Shown here: positions 27,099 to 36,852 of the stretch, piece by piece
Layout of the letters: every line of letters begins with the position of its first letter
Position numbering within the stretch: position 1 is the first letter of the stretch
Assembly: GCA_028873095.1 (NCBI GenBank)
Contig: JAGWMU010000006.1
Span: forward strand, 1 to 39,708
Source of the DNA: Pseudomonadota bacterium
GTDB taxonomy: Bacteria; Pseudomonadota; Gammaproteobacteria; Xanthomonadales; Rhodanobacteraceae
Direction: 5' to 3'
DNA: 39,708 nucleotides
Program-made: the position numbers and the translations under genes
The notes under the pieces: model-generated
Database searches by the model: none
The model's input: only the letters and a program-made list of their open reading frames with translations
Told to the model about the DNA's origin: nothing

Positions 27099-27234
27099 TC
27101 CGGCCGCGAAGCGGCACGAAACGCTCTTGCTCGTCTGCTTCAAGCTGACGCCAACCCTTGGACGGCCAAAAGCGCTGGGCCCCAGCTCTGCTGGGGTGAC
27201 GAGAGGGAATGGAGACGCTGCCATCAACACGAAC

Positions 27235-28123
27235 TCAGCGCGTCAGCGCCCCATAAGCCTCCAACGCCCGCTGCCGCGACTCCCCCAACTCCACCATAGG
27301 CGCCGGATACCCACTGCGCCTGAGCAGGTCAGCATCCCTCCACGGCCCATGCAGCAACGCCAACGGCTCCTCCGCCAGCTCCGGCAACCAGCGCCGGAGG
27401 TACTGCCCGTCCGGATCAAACCGCTTCGCCTGCGTCACCGGATTGAACACGCGGAAGTACGGTGCGGCATCCGCGCCGCAGCCGGCCATCCACTGCCAGC
27501 CCAGCGAATTGTTGGCCAGGTCCGCATCGACCAGGGTGGCCCAGAACCAGCGCGCGCCGTGCTGCCAGTGCTGGCGCAGGTTTTTGGTCAGGAAGCTGCC
27601 CACGATCACGCGTACGCGGTTGTGCATCCAGCCGATGTGGCACAGCTCGCGCATGCCGGCGTCGACAGTACGGCGTGAACACCCTGTACGGCTTGCCTTG
27701 CAGGGTGGCGATCTGCCAGGGCTCGCGCCACAGCGCGGCGTTGTGGCTGTGCATCGCGATGCCGCCGTCCTGCAGCGCGCTCTTGATGTGCTTGTCGCGC
27801 GCGATCAACGCCGGCTCATAGCAGCGGTTCCAGTACACCGCGCTGGCGCCGCTGCGGGCGATCAGCGCACGCAGGATTTGCAGCGGCTTGCCCCGGCGCG
27901 GGTGCAGGCCGGCGCCGGCCTCGCGCAGGCCCCGTTCGAGCGTGCCCAGAGCATGGTGCAGCCACCAGCGACTGGCGGCGCCGTCCGACCGCGGGCCGTC
28001 ACCATCGACCAGGATGAACACCGGCAGCACCTGCGCGTGTTGCGCACAGGCCGCGCTCCACGCGGGGTTGTCGGCCAGGCGCAGGTCGCGCTGGAGCAGT
28101 ACCAGCGCCGTGCTCATCGCCAT
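27235..28123 (-). pseudogene. phr: Deoxyribodipyrimidine photolyase with internal deletion and frameshift
   Basis: N-terminal part MSTALVLLQRDLRLADNPAWSAACAQHAQVLPVFILVD...LQGKPYRVFTPYC and C-terminal part VDAGMRELCHIGWMHNRVRVIVGSFLTKNLRQHWQHGARWFWATLVDADLANNSLGWQWMAGCGADAAPYFRVFNPVTQAKRF lie in different frames, joined near 27665; the central region is missing. Confidence 0.88.
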
Positions 28124-28151
28124 GCGAACCGGCGAAGCCGCATGCGCACGC

Positions 28152-28814
28152 TCAGAACCCCAGCAGCGGCTGCAGCGCGCGGGCGACCCAGCCGGAGAAC
28201 TTCAGTGGCGCATCAGTGGCCGCCACGCAGATGCACGGCACGCCAGGCGAGGTCACCGGCTGATGGGTGATCTCGCCGTCGAGGTCGGCCACGTCGCCTG
28301 GCCCGAAATGGCCCAGCATATCGTCGTAGGCACCGTCCAGGATCATGGTCAGCTCGTTGCCGCCATGGCTGTGCAGCGGCAGCTTGCTGCCCGGCGCGAT
28401 GCGCAGCAGCATCAAGTCGCCGCCGCCGATGCCGCTGGCCAGGATGCGCTGCACGCCGGGCGCAACGCGCCGCCAGCGCAGCGCGCGCAGGGAGTGGCCG
28501 AACCACGGATGCAGCGAACTGGGCAGCCGATCGGAGTCGGGTTCCTGCACGATGTCGGCCGGTGGCGCCGGTGGCTCGATCGCCGGCTCGGCATCCAGCA
28601 GGGCCAGCATGGCGGCGCGCGCATCCTCGGCCGGTGTGTCGACGCGCTGCTGCAGCATCAGCACGCCGCCGATACAGTCGGCGTCGAGCAGGCGCGCGCG
28701 GCATGCCGCGCAGCGCTCCAGGTGCGCCGAGGCGACCACCGCCAGCGCCGCCGGCAGGGCGCCGGCGGAATAGCTGAGCACGGTGACGTCGTCGAGATGG
28801 TGGTTCGGCGTCAT
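28152..28814 (-). CDS. chrR: ChrR-family anti-sigma factor with C-terminal cupin domain
   Basis: Zinc-finger-like HLERCAAC in the N-terminus; cupin motif LLRIAPGSKLPLHSHGGNELTMILDGAYDDMLGHFGPGDVADLDGEITHQP; overlaps sigma gene by 4 bp. Confidence 0.88.
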   Translation of the reverse strand: MTPNHHLDDVTVLSYSAGALPAALAVVASAHLERCAACRARLLDADCIGGVLMLQQRVDTPAEDARAAMLALLDAEPAIEPPAPPADIVQEPDSDRLPSSLHPWFGHSLRALRWRRVAPGVQRILASGIGGGDLMLLRIAPGSKLPLHSHGGNELTMILDGAYDDMLGHFGPGDVADLDGEITHQPVTSPGVPCICVAATDAPLKFSGWVARALQPLLGF

Positions 28815-29335
28815 CGCGGCGTCCTCATGCTGACCTGCAGTTTCGCGAAGGCGCGCCGCAGCGAGGACTTGACCGAGCCCAGCGGCATCTCCAGTTCAGC
28901 GGAGATCTCGCTGTGGCTTTTACTTTCGAGATAGCACATGCGGACCAGTTTGGCCTGTACCGGGGGCAGACCGTCGATCGCCTGCCTCAGCAGATCCTGG
29001 TCGAAGGACGACTCCGGTTGCGAGTCGCGCCGATCGGACTCGGCGTGATCGAGCCGGTCCAGGCCGTCCTGGATCGGCAACCAGTGCGGCTGGCGCCGCA
29101 CGTGGTCGATGTACAGGTTGCGCGCCACTCGGTACAGCCAGGTGCCCAGGCTGGCGCGCGCCGGATTGAACATCGAGGCCTTGCGCCACAGTGTCAGCAA
29201 CGCCTCCTGCACCAGCTCGTCGGCCATCGACTCGGGCACGCCGAGGTTGCGCAGGTAGCGCTGCAGGCGCGGTGAGAAATGATCATAGATGCGCATGAAA
29301 CTGGCGCGGTCGCGCTGCAGCGACACTGCAGTCAT
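28811..29335 (-). CDS. ECF-type RNA polymerase sigma factor (RpoE/ChrR partner)
   Basis: FMRIYDHFSPRLQRYLRNLGVPESMADELVQEALLTLWRKASMFNPARASLGTWLYRVARNLYIDHVRR...KSHSEISAELEMPLGSVKSSLRRAFAKLQ; ORF extends upstream to 29704, start uncertain. Confidence 0.9.
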   Translation of the reverse strand: MTAVSLQRDRASFMRIYDHFSPRLQRYLRNLGVPESMADELVQEALLTLWRKASMFNPARASLGTWLYRVARNLYIDHVRRQPHWLPIQDGLDRLDHAESDRRDSQPESSFDQDLLRQAIDGLPPVQAKLVRMCYLESKSHSEISAELEMPLGSVKSSLRRAFAKLQVSMRTPR

Positions 29336-29774
29336 CTGGACTGACCAATACAGTGCATCGGGTGCGGCTTTGCTTGGCGTAGGGGACACGTATCGTTTCG
29401 CCCGGAAGGGCGTTACCTCGGCGACCGCTTGATCTGAGCCCATCATACGCATGTTCCCGCCGGTGATGACCGCGTGCATGGCCCGCCGGAAGACGGGCTC
29501 GATTGCGCTGAATACGTCGATGGGCGGGTTTTGGATGCACCCGGTCGGCAGCTTCATCGCCACCGGTATTGGTGTCGAACACGTCCACACGAATTTGGCG
29601 CAGCGCGAGTCGAGGCTGCTGGCGGCGGCGGGCGCCTTCATGGCCTCAGGCTGGCTGGTCCCGGACCAGTTGCGGGCGACGGCATGCCCTGCCCGCAACA
29701 GCATCGCAACCTTCCTTTAACCCGCCCGATGACAGGCTCGGCTCCACGAGCAATCCATCGCAGGAGCCTGTCGC

Positions 29775-30194
29775 ATGCCGCACATTCCGGGCAAGAAAGC
29801 GTTCTCGCTGACGATCGATCTGCTGGCCGATTGGCGTCCATGGGCCGCCGCCTTGCCGCCGCCGCGCAGCGACAAGGACTGGCGCCTGTTCGGCACCGTC
29901 ACCTGCAACGGCACGACCGGCGCGCTGGCCTGGAAGGCAAGGCAATACGGGATCGTCGTCGGCAACGGCCCGGTGCGGCGGCTCGGCGTGCGGGCACGGA
30001 TCCGGATCAGCGAAATCATGGAGTTCGAAAGCCCGCCCGGAAGGGAGCTTGCGCCCCGCTTCAACCCCCACGAACCCTGGGGTTCGCGTTATCTGGCGGG
30101 CCTGTCGATAAGCCTGGCGCGCTGGTGCGGATCAACCCGATTGCGGCGTTCCATGATGGCTCCCCGCCTGCGGCAATCCGTGCGGATCCGGTGA
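29775..30194 (+). CDS. Hypothetical protein (weak)
   Basis: 139-aa ORF MPHIPGKKAFSLTIDLLADWRPWAAALPPPRSDKDWRLFGTVTCNGTTGALAWKARQYGIVVGNGP; plausible coding composition at the N-terminus but not at the C-terminus. Confidence 0.3.
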   Translation: MPHIPGKKAFSLTIDLLADWRPWAAALPPPRSDKDWRLFGTVTCNGTTGALAWKARQYGIVVGNGPVRRLGVRARIRISEIMEFESPPGRELAPRFNPHEPWGSRYLAGLSISLARWCGSTRLRRSMMAPRLRQSVRIR

Positions 30195-30913
30195 CGGTTC
30201 CGGACGCTGCGCTGGTCCGCGGCCGAGCCTCGACCGGAAAATGCAGCGCCGGAATTCGCCACGCTCCGAACCGCCGACTTTCGCCTGCGACGGCCGCATC
30301 CGGAGCGGCCGGGCGACCGACGTCGTCCGGCATCGAACCGTCGCAGCCATCGTCATGCATGGCGATGCACGCGGCATGGGCGGCCCTGAAATTTTCGAGG
30401 GGATAGGTCGGGGATACTTCCCGGTTTGATGATGGCCAGCCGAGCTGGCCGCAGCGAGGGCGTTTCGCGCCGGTTCCGGCGTCGGCTTGCGCAAAGTGCT
30501 CTGGCCCACCGCCACCCGCAGGACTTGGTGGCGTTCCAGCGGCGTTCGAAGTCGTGCATCTGCCGCCCGGCTTCGCCGCGGGTCAGGGCCACATCGGGTT
30601 CGACCCGTTCCGGACATTCGCGCCGCTGGAACATGGCGAAAAGACGGGTCCGGTGCGGGACCAAATCACGCCCGCCGCGGGCTCGCGAAACCCGCTTGTT
30701 TATGGCTGTTTTCCAGGTTTTTCATTTACATGATGCGCTACCAAAGTCGTAGAAAATTCGCGTGCAAATTCCTTTCATCGGGCCTTCACGCGGATGTAGT
30801 CTTTCAGCCTGATTCGCACGGCGACTTCGCATTCCACGACGGTCGCCGATGCTTCCAAGCCGCGGCAAACAGCCGGCTATCGTTGTCCGTTCATCCACCA
30901 AGGGGAAGCCGCC

Positions 30914-32320
30914 ATGAGACGCAATCCATTGTTCTTCGCCGTGGCCGTCGCCATGGGTCTGGCCGTGGCCGGCCCGACGCTTGCGGCGACCACGCACAAA
31001 CAGAGCGAAGTAAAAGCCCTGCACGCGCTGATCGACAAGCAGCAACAGCAGCTGAATCAGCAGCAGCAGGAATTGCAGGCGCTGCGCGACAGCCTGCAGC
31101 GGCTGGAAGGCGAGCAGGTACAGCAGCATGCCGAACTCGCGAAGGTTGCCGCTGCGCCGCCTCCGCCCGCCCATCCCGCCGAGCCGGTCTTCAGCATGGC
31201 GCCTGGCGTATCGGTGGCCCTGAACGGGTTCATCAGCGCGACCGCGTTTTCGCAGAGCAAGTCCTTTGTCTTCGGCAACGGCCAGAATGCCGAATTCCCG
31301 GAGTCCGGCTCGAAAGGCCGGCTCAGCGGCTTCGACGTGCGCAATACGCGGTTCTGGCTCGACTTCAAGGGTTCCAAGTTCACCGATAACTGGAGTGGCG
31401 ACGGCCATATCGAGATGGACTTCTTCGGCGGCTTCAATGGCACGGGTGCCTACAGCCAGCAGCAGCCGATTCCGCGCCTGCGCCAGGCCTACATGGATTT
31501 GAACAATGCCCAGACCGGCAGCACGATCAGGATCGGCCAGCAGTGGGACCTGATGTTCCCGCTGGACAACGTCACGACCTCGATCAGCCATATCGCATTC
31601 CCGCTCGGGTTCGGCGTCGGCATGATCGGCTGGCGCTTCCCCGGTGCCGTGTGGATGCAGGATCTCAACCATGGATCGGCCGGTCCGAAATGGCGGCTCG
31701 ACCTGGGTGCGTTCGAGGGTTCGTGGAGCGGCCCGGGCGACAACGTCAACTACCTGACCGCGGGCAATTCCGACTTCCACCCGCAGCTCGAGGCGCGCCT
31801 GCACGTGCAGGACAAGAACTGGCTGGCCTACGCCGTCGTGCATTACAGCAAGATCGACCTGAAAGGCGTCGGCGGCCTGGCGGCGACGCCGATCGAGAGC
31901 TCGATCGACAGCGAAGGATTCGAGGTCGGCGGCAACTGGAACCCCGGCCCCTGGATGCTCAAGGCCAATGCCTATACCGGCAATGGCCTGGGCGAGATCT
32001 TCGGCGACCTGGTCCAGTTCGGCGACATCGGCGAGACCGGCGGCTATCTGCAGGCGGGCTACAAGTTCACGCCCAACTGGAGCGCCAATGCGACTTACGC
32101 CTATAGCAGGTCCGACCGGAACGACGTGATCCTCTGGCTGGGACACGGATCGGCGGGCCGGCTGAAGAACCGCCAGGGTGCCCTGAGTCTGCTGTACAGC
32201 GCGGGCGCCTACGATTTCGGCCTCGAATGGATCTACGACAAGCTGGATACCACCGATGGATTGACCACCAGCACGACCAGCGGCAACGAGGTCAACGTCA
32301 GCGCGCTGTACCACTTCTAG
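30914..32320 (+). CDS. DcaP-like outer-membrane porin with N-terminal coiled coil
   Basis: Signal peptide, coiled coil LHALIDKQQQQLNQQQQELQALRDSLQRLE, beta-barrel repeats, RLSGFDVRNTRFWLDFKGSKFTDNWSGDGHIEMDFFGGFNG, RLRQAYMDLNNAQTGSTIRIGQQWDLMFP, terminal F (YHF*). Confidence 0.88.
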   Translation: MRRNPLFFAVAVAMGLAVAGPTLAATTHKQSEVKALHALIDKQQQQLNQQQQELQALRDSLQRLEGEQVQQHAELAKVAAAPPPPAHPAEPVFSMAPGVSVALNGFISATAFSQSKSFVFGNGQNAEFPESGSKGRLSGFDVRNTRFWLDFKGSKFTDNWSGDGHIEMDFFGGFNGTGAYSQQQPIPRLRQAYMDLNNAQTGSTIRIGQQWDLMFPLDNVTTSISHIAFPLGFGVGMIGWRFPGAVWMQDLNHGSAGPKWRLDLGAFEGSWSGPGDNVNYLTAGNSDFHPQLEARLHVQDKNWLAYAVVHYSKIDLKGVGGLAATPIESSIDSEGFEVGGNWNPGPWMLKANAYTGNGLGEIFGDLVQFGDIGETGGYLQAGYKFTPNWSANATYAYSRSDRNDVILWLGHGSAGRLKNRQGALSLLYSAGAYDFGLEWIYDKLDTTDGLTTSTTSGNEVNVSALYHF

Positions 32321-33016
32321 TCCACGCTGACGCCCGGTTCGCCTCCAGGGTTGGTGCAAGGTCGCACAAACCTTGGGGGCGAGGGTTTACGCCGGTCCGA
32401 CGGAACGGCCGTGATTCGTCCCGACGTCCCACACGCCGATGATGGCGATGCTGCCGGATGGATGCCCGCGCCACGCAGTCGGCCGGAAACGGCGATGTCC
32501 CCATTCGCGCTCGGCCGGATCGGGAGGGGCGGCCGGAACGGCGGCCCGGGTGCGGGCACGCCACCGCGATGCCGGTCGGCCCGCGCGGGTAGCGCCTGCC
32601 CTCGGCAGGCCGCGCGCCACGCGTGCAGCGTCGCCCTGGCCTGCTGACAGCACGCTGGCAGCAGGGGAGGCACAAGCTGCTCCTCCATCGACGGAGGACA
32701 AGGGCATGCGCGACAGCATCGGTTTTTCGGGCGTTCGAGGGTTTTCGCCGCGGGGCAGCATGCCTGGGCGGCCCTGCGCAGGCGGCATGAGGGCGATGCC
32801 ATGAAACCGTTTCTGCACCGTGTGCTGATGGCCTGGCGGCCGCTGTACCTGCGCGGCCTGCTGCTGGATGGCCTGCCGCCCCTGCCCGTGACGACGCCGT
32901 CCGATGCGGCACGCTACCCGCGGTCGCACCGCCCGCCGGCAACCGCCGCCGGCCGGCACGCGGCCCCCGCAGTCGGCACTGTGTCCGCGCTGGATTTCCC
33001 GAACAGGAGATTCCTC

Positions 33017-33646
33017 ATGAACCGTTCCGACCTCACTTTCTTCCATGCCCCGAATACCCGCTCGGGCGGCACACGGGCCTTGCTCGAAGAGCTGGGCGCC
33101 GACTACCGGATGCATGTGCTCGATTTCAAAACCGGCGAGCAGCGCCAGAGCGATTACCTGGCGATCAATCCGATGGGCAAGGTACCGGCGATCCGCCACG
33201 GCGAGGCGCTGGTCACCGAGCAGCCGGCGGTGTTCCTGTATCTGGCCGACCTGTATCCGGAGGCGAAACTGGCGCCGTCGATCGGCGACCCGCTGCGCGG
33301 GCCCTATCTGCGCTGGCTGGTGTTCTACGGCTCCTGCTTCGAGCCGGCACTGATCGACAAGGCGATGCAGCGCACGCCGGCCGCACCGTCGACGTCGCCC
33401 TATGGCGACTACGACACCATGCTGAAGACGCTGACCGATCAGCTGGCGAGGGGGCCGTACCTGCTCGGCGAGACGTTCACCGCGGCCGACGTGCTGTGGG
33501 GCACCGCGCTGAACTGGACCACGAAGTTCAAGCTGGTGCCGGAGCTGCCGGTGATCCGCGCCTATGTCGAACGCGTGCTGGCGCGGCCGGCGATGCGGCG
33601 GGCGGCGGAGAAGGATGCCGAGCTGGCCGCCGCCCAGGCGGCGTGA
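33017..33646 (+). CDS. Glutathione S-transferase family protein
   Basis: MNRSDLTFFHAPNTRSGGTRALLEELGADYRMHVLDFKTGEQRQSDYLAINPMGKVPAIRHGEALVTEQPAVFLYLADLYPEAKLAP; start chosen inside the 281-aa ORF. Confidence 0.92.
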   Translation: MNRSDLTFFHAPNTRSGGTRALLEELGADYRMHVLDFKTGEQRQSDYLAINPMGKVPAIRHGEALVTEQPAVFLYLADLYPEAKLAPSIGDPLRGPYLRWLVFYGSCFEPALIDKAMQRTPAAPSTSPYGDYDTMLKTLTDQLARGPYLLGETFTAADVLWGTALNWTTKFKLVPELPVIRAYVERVLARPAMRRAAEKDAELAAAQAA

Positions 33647-33777
33647 CGCGCGAAGGGGGCGCCGGGGCCGATGGACGGCTGCGCCGAGAGGACTGGGCGA
33701 GGCAGCGGCATCGCGCGGCGCGTGTCGCGTGACGTGTGGTGCTGGCCGTCGCCGCCCGCCTCGGCGATGATCGGCCG

Positions 33778-34482
33778 ATGCGCCGTGCCGACCGCCTGTT
33801 CCTCATCATCCACGCCTTGCGCGGGCGCCGTACCGCCTTGCGGGCGCGCCAGCTTGCCGCGACGCTGGGCGTTTCCCTGCGCACGGTCTATCGCGATGTG
33901 GCGGACCTGCAGCTGTCCGGCGTGCCGATCGAGGGCGAGGCCGGAGTGGGCTATGTGCTGCGCAAGGGTTCGGACATCCCGCCGCTGATGTTCGGTGCCG
34001 ACGAACTCGAAGCGCTGGTGGTCGGCACGCGTTTCGTGCGCGCGTTCGCCGGTGCGCGGCTGGCCGGGAGCGCACAGGCGGCACTGCTGAAAATCGAGGC
34101 GGTGCTGCCGCCGGAATTGCGCGAGCGCACGGCACGCTCGCGCATCTATGCGCCGATCTGGCGCGACGGCGACAAGGCCGCGTTTGCCGCGCAGATCGAC
34201 CGCCTGCATGCGGCGATCGAGGCGCACCGGGTATTGCGGCTGGCCTATCGCGACGAAAGCGGCCGTATCACCAGCCGCGAGGTCGAGCCCTTGTGCCTGG
34301 CATTCTGGGGCGGCAAGTGGACACTCGGCGCCTGGTGCCGGCTGCGTCGGGATTTCCGCAACTTTCGCCCCGACCGCATCGATGCGCTGGACGAAACCGG
34401 CGACGTGTTCGTGGAAAGCGACGGCCGCGACCTGGGTGCCTACCTGAAAGCCATGCGCGGTCACTACGCCGGCCTGGAATGA
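33778..34482 (+). CDS. YafY-type HTH / WYL-domain transcriptional regulator
   Basis: MRRADRLFLIIHALRGRRTALRARQLAATLGVSLRTVYRDVADLQLSGVPIEGEAGVGYVLRKG and WYL-domain segment VLRLAYRDESGRITSREVEPLCLAFWGGKWTLGAWCRLRRDFRNFRPDRI. Confidence 0.92.
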   Translation: MRRADRLFLIIHALRGRRTALRARQLAATLGVSLRTVYRDVADLQLSGVPIEGEAGVGYVLRKGSDIPPLMFGADELEALVVGTRFVRAFAGARLAGSAQAALLKIEAVLPPELRERTARSRIYAPIWRDGDKAAFAAQIDRLHAAIEAHRVLRLAYRDESGRITSREVEPLCLAFWGGKWTLGAWCRLRRDFRNFRPDRIDALDETGDVFVESDGRDLGAYLKAMRGHYAGLE

Positions 34483-34576
34483 CGACGGCCGCATGCCGGG
34501 ACTCGTGCAGCCGGTGCCTCCATCGCCCGGCTCGGCTACGCTGGGCGCCATCGGGGGTTTCCGCAGGAATCGAGCC

Positions 34577-35191
34577 ATGTCCACAGCCGTGCCGCACCCG
34601 TTGTTGTCGGTCGCTCCGGCCCGATTGCGGCCGACCCAGCTCAGCGTGGGCAAGGCCGAGGTCGCGGCCAAGCGCGCGCAATGGGAGAAGCTCGGCCGCA
34701 AGAAGCGCAAGGCGCTGCTCGGATCGCACTGCTTTCCCGCGGTGCTGGGCCCGGGGCAGCATGTCTACATCGTCGATCACCATCACCTCGGCCTGGCGCT
34801 GCTGGAAGAGGGCGTGGAAAGCGTGGCGGCGATCATCCAGCGCGACTTCTCCTGGCTGGAGCCGGCGGTGTTCTGGCGCACGATGGAGTTCAACCGCTGG
34901 GCGCATCCGTATGACCAGCACGGCAACCGCGCCGATTACGACGCGATGCCGACCCGGCTGGCGGACCTGCGCGACGATCCCTACCGCACGCTGGCCGCGC
35001 GGGTGCGCGAGGCCGGCGGCTGCGCGAAGGACGCCGCCCCGTACGCCGAGTTCCTGTGGGCGGATTTCTACCGGCCCCGGCTAAAGCTGCGCCGCGGAAA
35101 GGTGGATGCCGGGGTGGTGCAGCAGGCATTGCTGCTCGCGCACGGCCACGAGGCGGCCTATCTGCCGGGCTGGAGCGGGGCGCCCGGATGA
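34577..35191 (+). CDS. ParB-like nuclease-domain protein (ParBc_2 type)
   Basis: LRPTQLSVGKAEVAAKRAQWEKLGRKKRKALLGSHCFPAVLGPGQHVYIVDHHHLGLALLEEGVESV. Confidence 0.8.
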   Translation: MSTAVPHPLLSVAPARLRPTQLSVGKAEVAAKRAQWEKLGRKKRKALLGSHCFPAVLGPGQHVYIVDHHHLGLALLEEGVESVAAIIQRDFSWLEPAVFWRTMEFNRWAHPYDQHGNRADYDAMPTRLADLRDDPYRTLAARVREAGGCAKDAAPYAEFLWADFYRPRLKLRRGKVDAGVVQQALLLAHGHEAAYLPGWSGAPG

Positions 35192-36852
35192 ACGCCGGCC
35201 CGGCACCCGCCGCCGCGCCGGCATCGACCCTCGCCGTCGATGCGGTGGCAGGGCTGTCCATCGCCGGCCTGCTGCTGCCCGAGGCGGTGGCTTACTCGGG
35301 CATTGCCGGGCTGCCGCCGCAGGCCGGGGTGATCGGCTTGCTGGCCGGCCTGGTCTGCTACGGGCTGCTCGGCCGCAGCCGCTACGCGATCGTCTCGGCC
35401 ACCTCGTCCTCGGCGGCGGTGCTGGCCGCCGGCACGCTGGCACTGGCCGGGCCGGAAGGCGTCACGCGCACCGCGGTGGCGGCCACCCTGGTGCTGCTCA
35501 CCGGCGCCTGTTTCCTGATCGCCGGCATCGCGCGGCTGGGCGGCCTGTCGCAGATGATCGCACGGCCGGTGCTGCGCGGCTTCACCTTCGGCCTCGCCGG
35601 CGTGATCGCGGTGAAGCAGCTGCCGCACCTGCTCGGCTTGCCTGCCCTGAGCGGCGATTTCGTGCCGCTGCAGCTGGCGCACGTGCTGGCCTCGCTCGAC
35701 CGGATCGAGCCGTTCACGACGGTCGCCGGGCTGCTCACCCTGCTGCTGCTGTTCGCCGGCGAGCGGATGCGTTACCTGCCGGGAAGCCTGCTGGCGATCG
35801 TGCTGGGGATCGCGGCGTCCGGCTGGCTGCAGCCGCACGGCGTGCGCCTGACCGGCACGATCGACCTCGCGCTGGCGCAGGTGTTGCCGGCCTGGCCGTC
35901 CAGCGGGCAGTGGCTGCCCAGCGTCGAGCTGGCCGCCGCGCTGCTGTTGGTCCTGTATGCGGAGTCGTACGGCGCGATCCGCGCGTTCGCGCTGAAACAC
36001 GGCGACCCGGTCGACGCGAACCGCGACCTGCTGGTGCTCGGCATCGCCAACATGGTGTCCGGATTGCTGCACGGCATGCCGGTCGGCGCCGGCTACTCGG
36101 GCACCTCGGCGAACGAGGCCGCCGGCGCCCGTTCGCGGCTGGCCGGGCTGATCGCGGCGGCGGTCCTGTTGCTGCTGGTGTGGCTGCTGCTGCGCTGGAT
36201 CGAGCGCATACCCGTGCCGGTGCTGGCGGCGATCGTGATACACGCGGTGAGCAAGTCCTGGCGGCTGTCGGCGTTCCGGCCGTACCTGGCATGGCGGCGC
36301 GACCGGCTGGTGGCGCTGGCCGCGGTGCTCGCGGTGCTGGTGCTGGGCATCCTCAACGGCCTGCTGGCGGCGATCGCCTTCAGTCTGGTGATGCTGCTGC
36401 GCCAGCTCGCCATGCCGCGCATCAGCGTGCTCGGTCGGCTTGGCGACAGCCACGACTTCGTCAGCATCGAGCAGCACCCGCAGGCGGTGGAGCCGCAGGG
36501 CGTGCTGATCCTGCGGCCGGAACAGCCGCTGTTCTTCGCCAATGCGGAATCGGTGATGGCGCTGGCGCGCCAGCGGGTCGAGGCGCATCCGCGACGGCAG
36601 ACGCTGGTGCTCAGCCTGGAGGAGTCGGCGGATCTGGACAGCACCGCGCTGGAGGCGCTGGCCGACTTTGCCGCGTGGCTGGGCGCTCGTGACATCACGC
36701 TGCGTGTGGCACGATTGAAGGATGTCGTGCGCCAGTTGCTGGAACGCGCGGCCTTGCCCCAGCTGCCGGCATCGGCGCTGGATTTCTGGAGCGTGGAGGA
36801 CGCCGCCAGTGCGTCCGCGGCGACTCCGTCGACAAGAGGATCCGGGCAGTGA
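35188..36852 (+). CDS. SulP family anion transporter with C-terminal STAS domain
   Basis: AGLSIAGLLLPEAVAYSGIAGLPPQAGVIGLLAGLVCYGLLGRSRYAIVSATSSSAAVLAAGTLAL; STAS-like C-terminus LVLSLEESADLDSTALEALADFAAWLGARDITLRVARLKD. Confidence 0.92.
   Translation: MNAGPAPAAAPASTLAVDAVAGLSIAGLLLPEAVAYSGIAGLPPQAGVIGLLAGLVCYGLLGRSRYAIVSATSSSAAVLAAGTLALAGPEGVTRTAVAATLVLLTGACFLIAGIARLGGLSQMIARPVLRGFTFGLAGVIAVKQLPHLLGLPALSGDFVPLQLAHVLASLDRIEPFTTVAGLLTLLLLFAGERMRYLPGSLLAIVLGIAASGWLQPHGVRLTGTIDLALAQVLPAWPSSGQWLPSVELAAALLLVLYAESYGAIRAFALKHGDPVDANRDLLVLGIANMVSGLLHGMPVGAGYSGTSANEAAGARSRLAGLIAAAVLLLLVWLLLRWIERIPVPVLAAIVIHAVSKSWRLSAFRPYLAWRRDRLVALAAVLAVLVLGILNGLLAAIAFSLVMLLRQLAMPRISVLGRLGDSHDFVSIEQHPQAVEPQGVLILRPEQPLFFANAESVMALARQRVEAHPRRQTLVLSLEESADLDSTALEALADFAAWLGARDITLRVARLKDVVRQLLERAALPQLPASALDFWSVEDAASASAATPSTRGSGQ

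Noticed and set aside
31021-31085. CAG-rich repeat in the porin gene (KQQQQLNQQQQELQ)
   Set aside because: Fits a normal N-terminal periplasmic coiled coil of DcaP-like porins; no need to invoke a microsatellite function.
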